From Owenia fusiformis (lineage: Eukaryota > Annelida > Polychaeta > Sabellida > Oweniidae): a DNA stretch of 60,000 nucleotides. The stretch spans positions 36,058,166-36,118,165 of the forward strand of contig CAIIXF020000011.1 of NCBI GenBank assembly GCA_903813345.2, given 5' to 3'. Of this stretch, positions 21,849 through 34,270 are shown piece after piece. The translations under genes were made by a program, and so were the position numbers. The notes under the pieces are model-generated. The model made no database searches. It saw only the letters and a list, made by a program, of their open reading frames with translations, and was not told the DNA's origin. Position 1 is the first letter of the stretch; each line of letters starts with the position of its first letter.

Positions 21849-21862
21849 AATAAAGAAATAAA
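21849..21862 (+). promoter_or_regulatory. SF3A3 polyadenylation signals
   Basis: AATAAA occurs at 21849-21854 and again at 21857-21862, about 50-65 bases after the stop codon, which implies a very short 3' UTR. Confidence 0.75.
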
Positions 21863-21904
21863 TATTTAGGTAAAAATCAAGATTGCTTTATTTGTGTTTG
21901 CTTT

Positions 21905-22255
21905 AAGTGTAATGAAGTTTACGTGCAGAGAAGTATATGTGCAGGGAAGTACAAGTGTAGAGAAGTATAAGTACAGTGAAGTATAAGTGTGAAGTACAAA
22001 TGCAGGGAAGTACAAGTGCAGAGAAGTATAAGTGTGGAGAAGTACAAATGCAGGGAAGTACAAGTGTAGAGAAGTATAAGTACAGTGAAGTATAAGTGTG
22101 GAGAAGTACAAGTGCAGGGAAGTATAAGCGTGGAGAAGTACAAATGCAGGGAAGTACAAGTGCAGAGAAGTATAAGCGTGGAGAAGTACAAATGCAGGAA
22201 AGTACAAGTGTAGAGAAGTATAAGTACAGTGAAGTATAAGTGTGGTGAAGTACAA
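21905..22255 (+). repeat. Minisatellite GAAGTACAAGTGCAG/GAAGTATAAGTGTGG
   Basis: Units of about 15-16 bp in two alternating forms, starting some 40 bases after the SF3A3 polyadenylation signals. Confidence 0.88.
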
Positions 22256-22629
22256 AGGCCGATCCAGAAGTTATGATAAAAATGCTTTTTTTCTTAATAA
22301 AGGTAATCCCTTGACATTTTTACACTGTGTATATAATTTATATGCTTATACAGGGACTATATGAAAAGTTGATGACATGAATTTCTGTAATCACACTTTT
22401 CCTACCCCATGGTAGAAACACTTGGTCCAGAACTTGACGTCATTAATTAAGTGAAAATCTGGAAAAACTAGGAAGTTCTGGTGCAGGGACGTATTAACCA
22501 TTAATGTCAAATTGTGGATATAAGTTTAATTTTACTCCCCTCTTAAAATGTTATATACAATCTTATACAATTTGACGCAAAGCGTATATTGTAGATCTAG
22601 GATCAAAAGTCAATATTTGTAAATACAAT

Positions 22630-24160
22630 TATTTTAATGGTGTGCATGAATGCAGAAAAAATGAGATGGTAGAGTCTGCTAGAGTTACATATAATAAATT
22701 AATAAGTTGATACAATATGCTGTTTAAGTGCTGCCTTGAATATAACTGTACTGACACTGTGCTTAATTTCATCAGGTACAGGGTGTAGATTATTATAATA
22801 TGATGTTCCAATGTATTTAAGTGAGTCCCACCTTAGGTTGGACTAAAAGGTGTCTCTTGTGTCATGGCCATGTTGGGCAATTTTTGGGCACTTTTATTGC
22901 AAATTTCAGGTATTTATAAGTGTTTGTGGTATAAAATATAATCCACAGACATAAATGAACATCCAAACTACATATTTTATTACGTTTTGGAGCCTTTTTT
23001 GCTTTTAAAATGACATCTTTAAGATAATCTTTAAAAATGTATATATGAAAGCCAGTTGGTTTGTTTAAGCTTCTATATAAAAATATAGCAACATTTAAAT
23101 GATAAATATCAAAATTGTCAAAATGATTTCTCTTGAATAAAGAAGCAGCGTGCTCTCTAAAATGTAAATTTGTAATTAATCTGATACATTTCTTTTGAAT
23201 AAGATGTATTGGTGTAAGTATGTTCTTTTTTACATGACCCCAAATAATATTGCAACAGTTAATTTGAGAAAGAATTAATGAATGGTATACTTTTAGAATG
23301 TCTTTTACTGTTTTTCTTGATATCTTTTTTATTTAATTAGTAATATGCTGAATGTGCTTTTTACAATTGAACTTTTCATCAATAAATACTCCAAGGATAT
23401 TAACACTATTTTCTCTTTTTATCAGCACATTGTCAATATGTATATTTATGTCATGGATTAACTGTTGCCTAGAGTAAGAATTATGAAATTAGTTTTATCT
23501 AAGTTAATAGATAGTTTGTTAGATTTAACCCATTGATTAGATGTTTGCAGATCTTTGTTTAAAAGTCTAACTAGTTGATCGACACTATGATGAGATATAC
23601 GTAAATTAGTATCATCTGCATATAGTACAAATTTGATAAGATTAGAGGTTGAAGTTATGTCATTAATATATATTAAAAACAAGGTCAGTCCAAGTATAGA
23701 TCCTTGAGGTACACCATATTTAATAATATCTTGAATTGAATAAGCAAATGATCTGTTTTCCAAGTAGGAAGTGAATCAATTTTTAACATTACCTCTTAAC
23801 CAATAAAAATCCATGTTTCAAGTAGAATTTCGTGATCAATGGTGTCAAATGCTTTTGATTAGTCAAGAAACAGTTCTATGTTAAAGTTTTTATCATCGAG
23901 AGATGTTCTGAGGTTTTCAAGAAAAGTTAAGATTGCCATATAAGTTGATTTGTTTGGTAAAAACCCAAACTGACTTGAGCTCAGTATTTTCTGTTTGGCC
24001 TTCTGTTTTATCATGAAATCTGTGAGTCTTTTATGCATGAGTTCCTCTAGCACTTTTGAAAAGATGCTAAGAAGAGAAATAGGCCTGTAGTTTGAGAATA
24101 GAGAGGTTTTAAGTTTAAGTTGTTTTGAAAATGTATACATAAACTTAAACTTTATTGCAA
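22630..24160 (-). mobile_element. Decayed non-LTR retrotransposon reverse transcriptase
   Basis: Read on the minus strand, 24140 to 23860 encodes NYRPISLLSIFSKVLEELMH and SSSQFGFLPNKST. A broken stretch around 23780-23870 resembles SKAFDTIDHEIL with stops, and 23763 to 23458 gives YGVPQGSILGLTLFLIYIND and FVLYADDTN, the catalytic YADD motif. Past a stop the match goes on to about 22860 with NILGVFIDEKF, INCCNIIWGH and IQKKCIRLIT, typical of the region after the polymerase. Endonuclease and 5' sequence are missing, so the copy is 5'-truncated and inactive. The style suits CR1/Jockey-like LINEs, but I cannot place the clade. Confidence 0.88.
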
Positions 24161-27067
24161 GCTGTCATAATAATTCATTCAATGTATATTAAAAGACCAG
24201 CAACGCTCACAACTTCACTCATAACAAACATGAACAAATAATTTATCTACTTTCTTATATGTATTAATTCACAATTAATGTACAATTGTAACTCTCTTAT
24301 ATAAGAGGTAAATAAAGAATACAATATGATACTATAGGGTCCTGTCACATTAAAATCAATTTAAAATTGGTTTTCATGAATTGTTCCCAGTTGACATAGT
24401 TTCCGTGTTGTAAGCATATTCATAGTGATTGCAAATATAATATCTGCTGCATCGTTGTAATCTGTACATTATCAACCCAATATCTAGCTCTTAGTCTTGT
24501 GGCGTGGTCGTCTGCAAACAAGACCCTTTAACGTGGTTCATTACACCAGCGAGTGAATAATTTCATAGTTCTTATAAAAGTTTAAGCTGAGATATAAGCT
24601 TGTATTCGCAAATGCAACTAACGCCCGTCGTCTGCTGAATTAACCTACTTTTTCATGACCAACTCATTTAGATATGAATGGAATAGAGGCAGGTACTATT
24701 CATATTTAACGAGTTGCCCATAAGATAACATGTTGATCCGGTGCCGACAGGCATAAGTTGCATTTGCGGTGTTTGCTTGGGTAACCGGACAATGGGAAAC
24801 TTGGACCATTTTTTAAAATGATGATTTTTATTATAATAATATGGAGTTTAAATTTTTTGTTTTATGTTTGGTGTGACATCTATTATACATTTATATTGGC
24901 CACTCATATATTGTGTTAATTTGATGAAAATGTTTTAATTTGACTTATTTTATGAAAATTAAGTAGAAGATATTGAAGCTAAAAACCCAAGACAACTCGG
25001 ACCATTTTTTTATCATTATATGGGTTTATTTTTTTGTTTTCTGTTTAGCATGACATATATTATATATTGTGATTTCATATATTGTTTTAGTTTGATGAAA
25101 TCCGTTTACATTATTAGTTTTTCTTTCGTTTCGGGCTTAGAAAACAGTGTTCAGACATATATCTAAACCTATGAGGAAGAAACTGGTCTTTGACTTTTTT
25201 GAGGAGTATATGTCATACTAAATATAATATAAAACAAAAATTTGAAAACACCATATAATGATAAAAAGTTTGAAATTATTATTTAGTTCACATGGTGAGC
25301 TATTGCAATCACTCACTTCCCCGTCTGTCTGTCTGTCCGTCTCTCTGTCAATAGGATTCCCTTTTAAGTTAATTTTTGTTCAACATCAATATAGACCCCC
25401 CCCCCCCCCCTATGACTCCTGGTGCAAAAGCTTACCTATTTTCAAAATTGCCGCCATTTTTGTCTCGCGAAATTCACTTTTGGCCGATTTCCTAGCTTTA
25501 CAAACAATTTAAGGTGTCCTACATTGTAAAAAGCCATGTCACTGTAAAGAGCAGTTGTTGCAAAAATATCGGCAAAAAATTTTATCCGTTTTTTTTAATT
25601 TCAGCCATTTTAGGTAACATTGATTTGTCCATCTATCTCACGAAATCCACCTTGAGACCATTTGTCTTAAAACCTCTGTAGATAGTATTCCCCTTTTAAG
25701 TTATTTTTGTTCAACATCAATGTAGAAAACTCCTCTATGACTCCTGGTTCAAAAGCTGTCCCGCAGAATTCACTTTTGGCCCATTCCCTAGTTTAACAAA
25801 TAATTCCAGGTGTCCTGCATTGTAAAAACTCATGTCACTGCAAAGAGTTGTATGCAATAATTCTGTTTCAAAAAAATCGGAAAAAAGTTATATCCGTTTT
25901 TTTATTTTCAACCATTTTAGTTAACATTGATTCGTCCATCTGTCTCGCGAAATCCACTTAAAATGGTCGCCATTTTTGTCTTGCGAAATTCACATGTGGC
26001 CCATTTCCTAGCTTTACAAATAATTTCAGGTGTCCTGCATTGTAAGAAGCCATGTCACTGTAAAGAGTAGTTGTATGAAATTCTTAAATTTTATCAAATA
26101 AGTTAATTTAAAACGATTTCATCAATTTAACACAATATATGAAATCAAAATATATAACACATGACAAACTTAACATATGTAGCGACCCTTGGGCACGTCC
26201 GTCGGGGAGGTGACGTGTAGTGTACCGTCAGAGACTCGAAAGAGAGTTTGCTAAATTCGATGCCCCTGACCTTCCGCTCTCTAGTACTCAGACGCTCTAC
26301 ACCTGAGCCATAAAAGCTAGCAACTACAGCTGAGACTGTAGTATCGACTTTGCTATCGAAGGTCATAAAGCCACATACAATGATAAAAATCATCATTTCA
26401 TAAAGTGGTCCGAGTGGTCCGAGGGTCCGGTCGGTGGGGCGGTCTTTTTCGTAAACCCCACTTGCTAAGCTCAATAAACCTGTTTTCAAGGAGGATTGGA
26501 AGCCATTATTCAAACTAATACTCCGTTGCCTGGCGTGGGACAATTTAGTGAAAATATTTCTATAAGGCTCTCTTTGGGCCAAGTATCATTGGAAGATGGG
26601 CATTGCGAATGTCATGGTAATATTCAAGCTTCCTTAGCAGTTCTAGTTTTCAGAATATGAGTAGTATTGTTACCAAATTGGTCTTCGTCAGGCAAAGCAG
26701 TATTGAGTTTGTGCAACGTCTTCCAATCCTCCTTGGTTATTTTAGTGCTTTAATCCTTCACTATTATACAAATTAAAAGTCGATGACGTCACTTCTTGTA
26801 GGCTCATCTAAGGATCATCTAAGATTCCAAAAAGTAGTACACTAAAAAGGTCAAAAACCAAACCCACATTTTTATTTAGCTTAGTATAGTTTATAATTTC
26901 ATAACTTTCATATAATATTAAGAAAAATTGACAATTTAAAGAATTTTAAATACAATAATTAACATCTACTGGCTACACTGATGCCGGGGGGCCACCCATT
27001 GTCTTTACCGGAAATTTTCAAATATCCAGATGGCTGTATTTTGTAAGCAAGTCCATATTATATTTTA
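24161..27067. other. Intergenic repeat-derived DNA
   Basis: No gene is supported. From about 25455 to 26075 a block repeats three times with GGTGTCCTGCATTGTAAAAA, CATGTCACTGTAAAGAG and AAATTCACTTTTGGCC, about 290 and 230 bp apart. A C14 tract (25397-25410) and a CTGTC/GTCC microsatellite (25320-25345) lie beside it. A tRNA-like A box is noted separately. Confidence 0.6.
26245..26318 (-). repeat. tRNA-like segment, possible SINE head
   Basis: On the minus strand TGGCTCAGGTG (26310-26300) matches the polymerase III A-box consensus, and GGCATCGAATTTA (about 26264-26252) partly matches a B box at a tRNA-like distance. The sequence between, GTAGAGCGTCTGAGTACTAG, fits the D-to-anticodon arm. Acceptor pairing is poor, so a SINE or tRNA relic is likelier than a working tRNA. 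Confidence 0.35.
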
Positions 27068-27981
27068 CAGGGTGTTCAAAAAAATGCAACCCAAAGAAAT
27101 TGCTATATCTTGAAAAATAATTGTTCAATTATGTTAATTTTTTCAGGAAAGAAAGAAGAGACTGTGTATGTATAGCTCCTGTAGTTGGTTAGTTGTAAAT
27201 AATGATGCATTCGACTCCTGCTCAAAAGACAATTGTACGAGGAAAATACGAAAAACCCAGTCAGGGCTGACTGCAACCACAAAAAAACTAAATAACTTCT
27301 TAGCCATAGTGTTTTGGCTCTTCAAATTTGGCACAAATCATCTTCATTCACTGTATGGTAAATCTCTAAAGTGAAATTAAAATCACTTCAGGGACTTTAC
27401 AGTTATGGTCAAAATGCTTTCAAATCTCAGTCAAACGCCCTGGTTCCGGCAGACTTCAGAAGGCATTTTGACCATAACTGTAAAGTTCCTGAAGTGATTT
27501 TGGTGAAACTCCACAAATTTACCACACATTGAATGAGGATAATTTGTTCTAAATCTGAAGTGCCAAAACACTATGGTTAGAAAGTTGTGAGGTTTTATTG
27601 CTGTGGCAGTCACCTCTGACTGCGTTTTTCGTATTTTCCTAGAACAACTGTTTTTGGGCAGGTGTCCAATGCATCATGTTTTACAACTAACGAACAACAG
27701 GAGCTATACATACACAATATCTTCTTTCTTTTCTTGAAAAAATGAACATAATTGAATTAGTATTTTCAAAGATATAGTGATTTTCCATTCGCGTTTTTCA
27801 TATTTTCCATGTACGATTGCCTTTTGAGCAGGTGCACAAAACATCATGTTTTACAACTAACTAACAAAAGGAGCTATACATACACAGTCTCTTCTTTCTT
27901 TCCTGAAAATATGAACACAATTGGATAAGAATTCTCCAAGATATAGCGATTTCTTTGGGTTGCATTTTTTTGAACACCCTG
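27068..27981. mobile_element. 914-bp foldback element with TA duplication
   Basis: The ends CAGGGTGTTCAAAAAAATGC and GCATTTTTTTGAACACCCTG are inverted copies, flanked by TA on each side, as for Tc1/mariner-type insertion. Arms extend to a centre near 27420-27455. The right arm contains an internal direct duplication (CATCATGTTTTACAACTAAC near 27672 and 27842). No transposase is seen. A relative lies at 31215-32708. Confidence 0.85.
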
Positions 27982-28323
27982 TACTATTAGCCCATTGTTA
28001 TTTTAGAAATCTTGAGCGTTCCCTTATCAATCAAAAATTAAGTATCTTTTGAACTTGGTGTTATTTTTCAATGTTTTCCTAACATTGTTTTTTGTTTGTT
28101 TCATTAGTCCCTATGCTATTGCCTAATCTAATAGGATTGCTCCAGTCCGATCGTTTCTGATCATGTCAATATGACCAACTTAGTGGTTTTTGCCTTTTCA
28201 TGAACATAAATGAAGTCAGTGGTCTCTTATAATACAAAGTTTTGATTGCATCCACTTAACGTGTAATTAGTTTAGTTCCCGGCATTCATGAGTCAAGGGA
28301 TGCGATTACCATTGGTATCTGTG

Positions 28324-28329
28324 TTTATT
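28324..28329 (-). promoter_or_regulatory. Polyadenylation signal overlapping the stop codon
   Basis: On the minus strand the peptide gene ends CCC TAA ATAAAC, so AATAAA (28329-28324) shares a base with the TAA stop. If used, the mRNA would have almost no 3' UTR. Confidence 0.45.
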
Positions 28330-28550
28330 TAGGGATCGTCATCTTTGCACATTGCCGTTATAAGTGGACAAATATCCAAATTTGGATTTTCTCGGCATTT
28401 TTTGCAAGCCAATTCTATATCTGGACTAGCCTTCATTCGTTTCACTCGGTTGTGAACGTGTGTGTCGGAAATCGGCAGGGCGCTCGTTTCATCCATGGAC
28501 AACACGACGAACACTATCACCATACTTGACACTACCAAGAATTTCAACAT
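28329..28550 (-). CDS. Small secreted four-cysteine peptide precursor, unknown family
   Basis: The frame gives a 73-aa product. Residues 1-24 are a clear signal peptide (MLKFLVVSSMVIVFVVLSMD, cleavage likely near TSA|LPIS). A spacer with LPISDTHVHN and a dibasic VKR site follows, then a 38-residue tail with four Cys in the pattern CxxC...C...C (ACKKC, DICP, AMCKDDDP). The arrangement fits a processed secreted or neuroendocrine-type peptide. I do not recognise the family and assign no function. The ATG at 28550 is preceded by a good acceptor (CTCTTTCAG at 28578), so a 5' UTR exon may exist upstream; a TATAAAAAG lies at about 28664-28672. The gene stands alone in repeat-rich DNA. Confidence 0.6.
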   Translation of the reverse strand: MLKFLVVSSMVIVFVVLSMDETSALPISDTHVHNRVKRMKASPDIELACKKCRENPNLDICPLITAMCKDDDP

Positions 28551-28577
28551 TTTGTTAGCTTTCGAATTCTCTGTTGA

Positions 28578-29904
28578 CTGAAAGAGACAAAAGCAAAATT
28601 CACTCAAAATAAACAAGTACAGATTGGCCCATTCAAAATTAGAACATCTTTGAATCCAAACTCTTTTTATACAGCATAATGGGCTCATGTATGATATACC
28701 AAAGGTTTTTATTTTATTGAAATGTGTTACTATAATGTAATCGTATTATCGAGATGATTCTTTTTTAAATGTCATTCATGTCATGTACATGTATGTGTTC
28801 TAAACCGATCCAATGATTATATATTGTTAAAGAGTTCGTCACCTATTATTCAAATGATATAGGATCGGATTTTCTGTGGCGTTTTCGAACATTCTCTCAT
28901 CTTACAGTTACAACGATTCAACTCATATTTAAGGGCACCCTGTAATTACGTCATCTTCCCAACTAAACGTTTCCAAATATTGCAACGACGATGATATTTA
29001 AGAACACTAATGCAAAACAATAAATTAGCTTGACATTTTGAACAAACCTTCCGTTTCCTCTGTGTTCTTATTAGGGCGACTGTTATTTCGATAAGTAACG
29101 TCGTTCTCCTTAGCCTGCCTTTTAACTTCTGAATGTTTATCAATAGCACAGCTCTCACGACGTAAAGCAATAGATTTGATGGTAATATGAAATGACGTGT
29201 TTTTGTATGAAGTATAGTGTATTTTATCAAAAGTATATGCTGCTTCGTTGGTTTCATAAAGACTTAAATTCCGTTTTGAGAACGTTGACAGTGGTATATT
29301 TAAATGAACCATTGTGTAATGGACGGGTAAACTGATATATTTCGATACAAAATGCTATCTTTAAAAATTGTAAACAAAATATATTTATTTGGACTCATCT
29401 TACCGTGTGATTTCGTATTATAAGCCTATTGCCAAAGGGCATCACTTAATTTAAATACCTAGAGAGCAAACTTTAGAAAAATAGTATATTATTTTTTGCA
29501 GAATGTACATAATACACTGGGTGACTCGATAAACAGGACCGACCAAATTGAAATTATTTCTTCAATATGTATGCAATGAACCTTATATGTATTCAGCTAC
29601 AATCCATTCATCATGTCATCTAAGAATGTGCCAGCTTTTAAAAAAACTGATATCGAAAGAAACGATTGAAAAATCCAAGTGATTTCAAAGTCACTTCTTA
29701 AAATATTAGTCAAAAATAAACAACAGAACAACCGAATACAATTATTTTTCACATCCTTGATTGATAGAAATGGCATCTCAAACTACAAGCCCTTTTGACC
29801 CCCCCCCCTACTGTTGTGTTGGTAAAGTAGATAAGGGTCCACAATTTGGAGCAAGAGACTAAACACTGTTTAATAAGCTCCAAAGAGATCACATACTGAC
29901 AGGC
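28578..29904. other. Region upstream of the peptide gene, no supported gene
   Basis: AT-rich. Two overlapping minus frames of about 100 codons (28946-29312) show no recognisable domain. A C9 tract sits at about 29802. Confidence 0.45.
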
Positions 29905-30640
29905 ATTGTTATCATGAACATTGTTATCATGAGCATTGTCATCATGAGCATTGTTATCATTTCATAGCATAGTTATCATGAGCATTGTCATCATTAGCAT
30001 TGTTATCATGAGCATAGTTATCATGAGCATAGTTATCATGAGCATACAGGCTGTAGTTATCATGAACATTGTTATCATGAACACAGTTATCATGAGCATA
30101 GTTATCATGAGCATTGTTATCATGAGCATACAGGCTGTAGTTATCATGAGCATTGTTATCATGAACATAGTTATCATGAGCATAGTTATAATGAGCATAG
30201 TTATCATGAGCATAGTTATCATGAGCATTGTCATCATGAGCATAGTTATCATGAGCATTGTTATCATGAGCATAGTTATCATGAGCATTGTTATCATTAG
30301 CATAGTTATCATGAGCATTGTCATCATTAGCATTGTTATCATGAGCATTGTTATCATGAGCATAGTTATAATGAGCATAGTTATCATGAGCATTGTTATC
30401 ATGAGCATAGTTATCATGAGAATCGTCATCATGAGCATAGTTATCATGAGCATTGTCATCATGAGCATAGTTATCATGAGCATTGTTATCATGAGCATTG
30501 TTATCATGGGCATAGTTATCATTAGCATTGTTATCATGACCATAGTTATCGTAAGCATAGTTATCGTGAGCATAGTTATCATGAGCATTTTTATCATGAG
30601 CTTAGTTATCATGATCATTGTTATCATGACCATAGTTATT
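29905..30640 (+). repeat. 15-bp minisatellite GTTATCATGAGCATA
   Basis: About 48 copies, by length over period, with TTGTC, ATTAGC and GAACA variants. Two copies carry an extra CAGGCTGTA insert (30045-30056 and 30129-30140). The 15-bp period keeps a pseudo-frame open (SIVIM repeats) on both strands; this is not evidence of a gene. Confidence 0.92.
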
Positions 30641-31214
30641 GTGAAATTCAGAAAAAATATTTTGAAATGTTTATGAAATATAAAAACATAAATATTTTCG
30701 TTTCTGTACACTACTCTTCACCGCCCTACCCTCACCCCTCCCCTTTTTAAAGCCATAAATCAAACATTCCAAGTCTCAATGAGAGAGGTGCAATGACGTA
30801 GGTATTCTATTTTACATGAATTAACCTACTTAACGTACAGTTTAATGATGATACGATTCATTTTTCAGAATGATGTTTACAGCTTATCTGTGACACATTC
30901 AATCAATTTATAATAGAAAATACGGCTGTTGAGAAAACATTTGAATGCATTATAGGCAAACGCAAACAATGTACGTACAGTATCGACCCTTGTCAGACAA
31001 TGACGTGCAAACAAGACTTGTATGTGCTTGTAAGGTTGAAGGCTTTATTAAAAACAATATGTTATCCTGATAAAATTTGAATATCATCGATTCAGTTTTA
31101 CAACTAGTGATCATATCTTAGAGTGATATATCGTTATTCTGTAAAATCTGACATCTCCAACCAACCATTCAGTATAAGCTGAGATTAGCATACACTTGTA
31201 CATGTACAATATTT

Positions 31215-32708
31215 CAAGGTGTTAATCGCTATATTTTGAAAAATACTAAACCAATTGCGTTCATTTTTCCAAGAAAGAACGAAGAGATACTGAGCTCCTT
31301 TAGTTAGTACCCCGGACAGGTTGAATGATGCAGTCGTGTTTTTACTCTACATTTCCAATGGAACAACCATTCTTATTGAAATTTTCAAGAGTTATTCTAG
31401 AGACTATTTCTAACATGGAAAATAAAAATTTTAATTATCAAATGATTTTGGCAGACTTTTTCAAAAACACTTCACTGTCAATGAAATACAGGTTTTTGCT
31501 TGAACAATTGAACTTTTAATGCATTTCAAAGATTGTCTGGCTATTGAATTTTCGGCCGCCTAATATATATTTGTTGCCATATTAACAATTATGGCTGATT
31601 ATTGTTATTCACTTTAGTCATATTCAATATTATTCAATAATATTATTAGTTTTTCATTGGCCTAATGTATAGTAATAATCATATTGAATATGACAAAAAT
31701 GAATAACAATAATCAGCCATAATTAAAATGGCATCAAATACACCTAGAAGACTTCAGGCGGCCAAAAATTCAAAAGCTGGACAATTTTTGAAATGACGTT
31801 AAAAGTTCAATTGTTCAAGCAAAAACCTGTATTTTATTGACAGTGGAATTTTGTTTGAAAAAAACCTATCAAAATCATAAAATTAGGAATTTTGTTAAAA
31901 TATTTTTTCCATGTTGAAAGTTGTCTCCAGAATAAAACATGAAAATTTCAATAAGAATTGTTGTTTTTATGCAAATATAGAGTAAAGACACGACTGCATC
32001 ATTCAACCTGTCCGGGGTACTAGTTAGTTGAAAAACATAATTTTGGACACCTGCTCAAAAGACATTTGAACTTCAAAACGCAGTCAAAGGTGACTGCAAC
32101 CGCAATATGTTTTCTAATTACGAAGGTCTTTCGAGCAGGTGTCCAAGGCATAATGTTTTTCAACTAACTAACTACAGGAGATATATGCATTCAAGGTCTC
32201 TTCTTTCTTTCCTGAAAAAAATTAACGCAATAGACTACATGTAGATGCGAGTAGAAATAATATCTATTTACATTATGTACGTGAATAAAAATTCAAAATT
32301 CAGTCAAACTGATGTCATATTTGAAATAAACATGTGAAATTGAATCTAAAAATGTGGTTTTAAAAAGGGTTGATCAACTCTGAAAATTTAATTTTCTTTG
32401 AAAATCTCGGGGAGATTCCCAATAGACCACATGTTATAAAATCACAAAATGTGAAATATCTTTTCTTGTGTTGAACAGATAATATTTTCTTTTCCCATCA
32501 GATACTTAATGATAATATGAAAACTGAACCACTAAAACTGATGATTATTCAAGTTTAAGGGAACTCTCTATACACCTGCCATGTTATTTCCCCCGAATTA
32601 GTGGTGAACCTGGTGATGAAACTGGTAACTACCAACTCGCATCTGGGAAATTGATTTAGATATAAGTTATATAGCTATTTCTTTCGGTTGCGTTTATTTT
32701 TAACACCT
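31215..32708. mobile_element. Foldback element related to 27068-27981, carrying nested insertions
   Basis: The left part (GGTGTTAATCGCTATATTTTG with AAGAAAGAACGAAGAGA) and the right part (TCTTCTTTCTTTCCTG, CTATTTCTTTCGGTTGCG, AACACCTG) match the arms of the element at 27068. It is interrupted by 31307-32020 and, at about 32490-32650, by the dispersed repeat also found at 50-210. Confidence 0.7.
31307..32020. mobile_element. 714-bp long-TIR element nested in a foldback element
   Basis: The ends GTACCCCGGACAGGTTGAAT and ATTCAACCTGTCCGGGGTAC are perfect inverted copies, and pairing continues with mismatches through most of the length to a centre near 31600-31650. The flanks share TAGTTA (31301-31306 and 32021-32026). 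The related uninterrupted element at 27068 shows the empty-site arrangement (GTAGTTGGTTAGTTG). Confidence 0.82.
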
Positions 32709-33729
32709 GTACAATAGTAAATTCGTATATTAGATTATTTAAATATATAGATACAAATAATAGTCGATCCAATAGTCGATCGTTCGTGCTAAAGGTATGA
32801 TAGAACACAAAACATGGTTTTTTTTACGTTATTGCTACATCAACGTTAACTTTCTCGATGACATATAAAAATGTAGATAAGATCTCAATATAGAAATATA
32901 CATTTACATTTGAATATAAATTTTGATGTTAACATCTTTTACAAAATACAACATACGTTTGAACTACAAACATGGTTACATTGTTTTGCCAAATAAAATA
33001 TAAATATGATATATGGTTTAAAGTAGCTTACAATGTAAGTTATGATTAGATACGAATCACTCTTTATTAAATGACAATTAATAGTCAATAAATGTCACAT
33101 CGAGCAGATAAACACTTATTTGCATCTAATTTGGCAAATAGCAATATAAGTTTGCCATTCAATATACTAGGTTTATTTCAAATCCACTTTGTTGTAACTG
33201 AGGCATTACATAGAAAATGCAATTTGAAATCATGTACATTGAATATTGGGTCGGTTTACCTCCCCATTCTTTATGAAAGGATATGCATGACAGTGGAATG
33301 AAACAGCTTGGTTTTGATAGGACTTATTCGAAGCAGAATCATTTATATTCTGAAAATTTTGATTCATTCATTTGCATTCAATTGTCATTATGTTTTATCA
33401 AGAGACTAACAGAAAAAAGCGATACCAAATTATTAATCATCGAGTCTAGTTTTAGTTTTTTATTGTTTTGAATTGTCATCTGAGAGTCTATAAAATAAAA
33501 ATATAAATAAGATCCTAGAGCACAGTTCTCTTTGAATAATTACAAACAAAATGAAAACAATTTAAAGCATAAATAACTTGTTAACCTACCTACCTTTTAA
33601 TTTGCTGTTGCGTTCCTAAGGATAGCAAGTAAAAGAATGGATCTGTAAGATAAATATTTCAGATTGGAAATGGCATGCATGAGCTGTCAGTCGTCGTATC
33701 ATCTTATCATATTTAATGCTTTATTGATT
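32709..33729. other. AT-rich intergenic DNA, no gene seen
   Basis: Short frames only, no domain or repeat recognised. Confidence 0.5.
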
Positions 33730-34270
33730 ATGTTAAGGTAGCATAGCTTTTACAATGTGTTAAGGTAATTTTGTTCATCATGGTAAGGTAGCTTTGTTCT
33801 TGATGTTAAGGTTGCTCTGTTCGTCATTTTAAGGTAGCTTTGTTCATTATGTTAAGGTTGCTTTGTTCATTATTTTAAGGTAGCTTTGTTCTTGATGTTA
33901 AGGTTGCTCTGTTCGTCATTTTAAGGTAGCTTTGTTCATTATGTTAAGGTTGCTCTGTTCGTCATTTTAAGGTAGCTTTGTTCATTATGTTAAGGTTGCT
34001 TTGTTCATTATTTTAAGGTAGCTTTGTTCATTATGTTAAGGTTGCTTTGTTCATTGTTCTAAGGTAGCTTTGTTCATCGTGTTAAGGTTGCTTTATTCAT
34101 CAGTTTAAGGTAGATTTGTTCAATATGTTAAGGTTGCTCTGTTCGTCATTTTAAGGTAGTTTTGTTCATTGTGTTAAGGTTGCTTTGTTCATCAGTTTAA
34201 GGTAGATTTGTTGATTATGTTAAGGTTGCTTTGTTCATTATTTTAAGGTAGCTTTGTACATTATGTTATG
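33730..34270 (+). repeat. Minisatellite TTAAGGTAGCTTTGTTCATTATG
   Basis: Alternating units of about 23 bp, TTAAGGTAGCTTTGTTCAT and TTAAGGTTGCTTTGTTCAT, about 23 copies. The alternation suggests a 46-bp dimer. Confidence 0.9.

Noticed and set aside
26145-26582. Minus-strand 145-codon frame
   Set aside because: It overlaps repeat-derived sequence and the tRNA-like segment; no recognisable protein.
28946-29312. Two overlapping minus frames of about 100 codons as an upstream gene
   Set aside because: No domain, no clear splice link to the peptide gene, and two frames open at once.
29951-30711. Frames of about 240 codons on both strands (SIVIM/MLMIT repeats)
   Set aside because: A 15-bp tandem repeat without stops explains both; no start context or domain.
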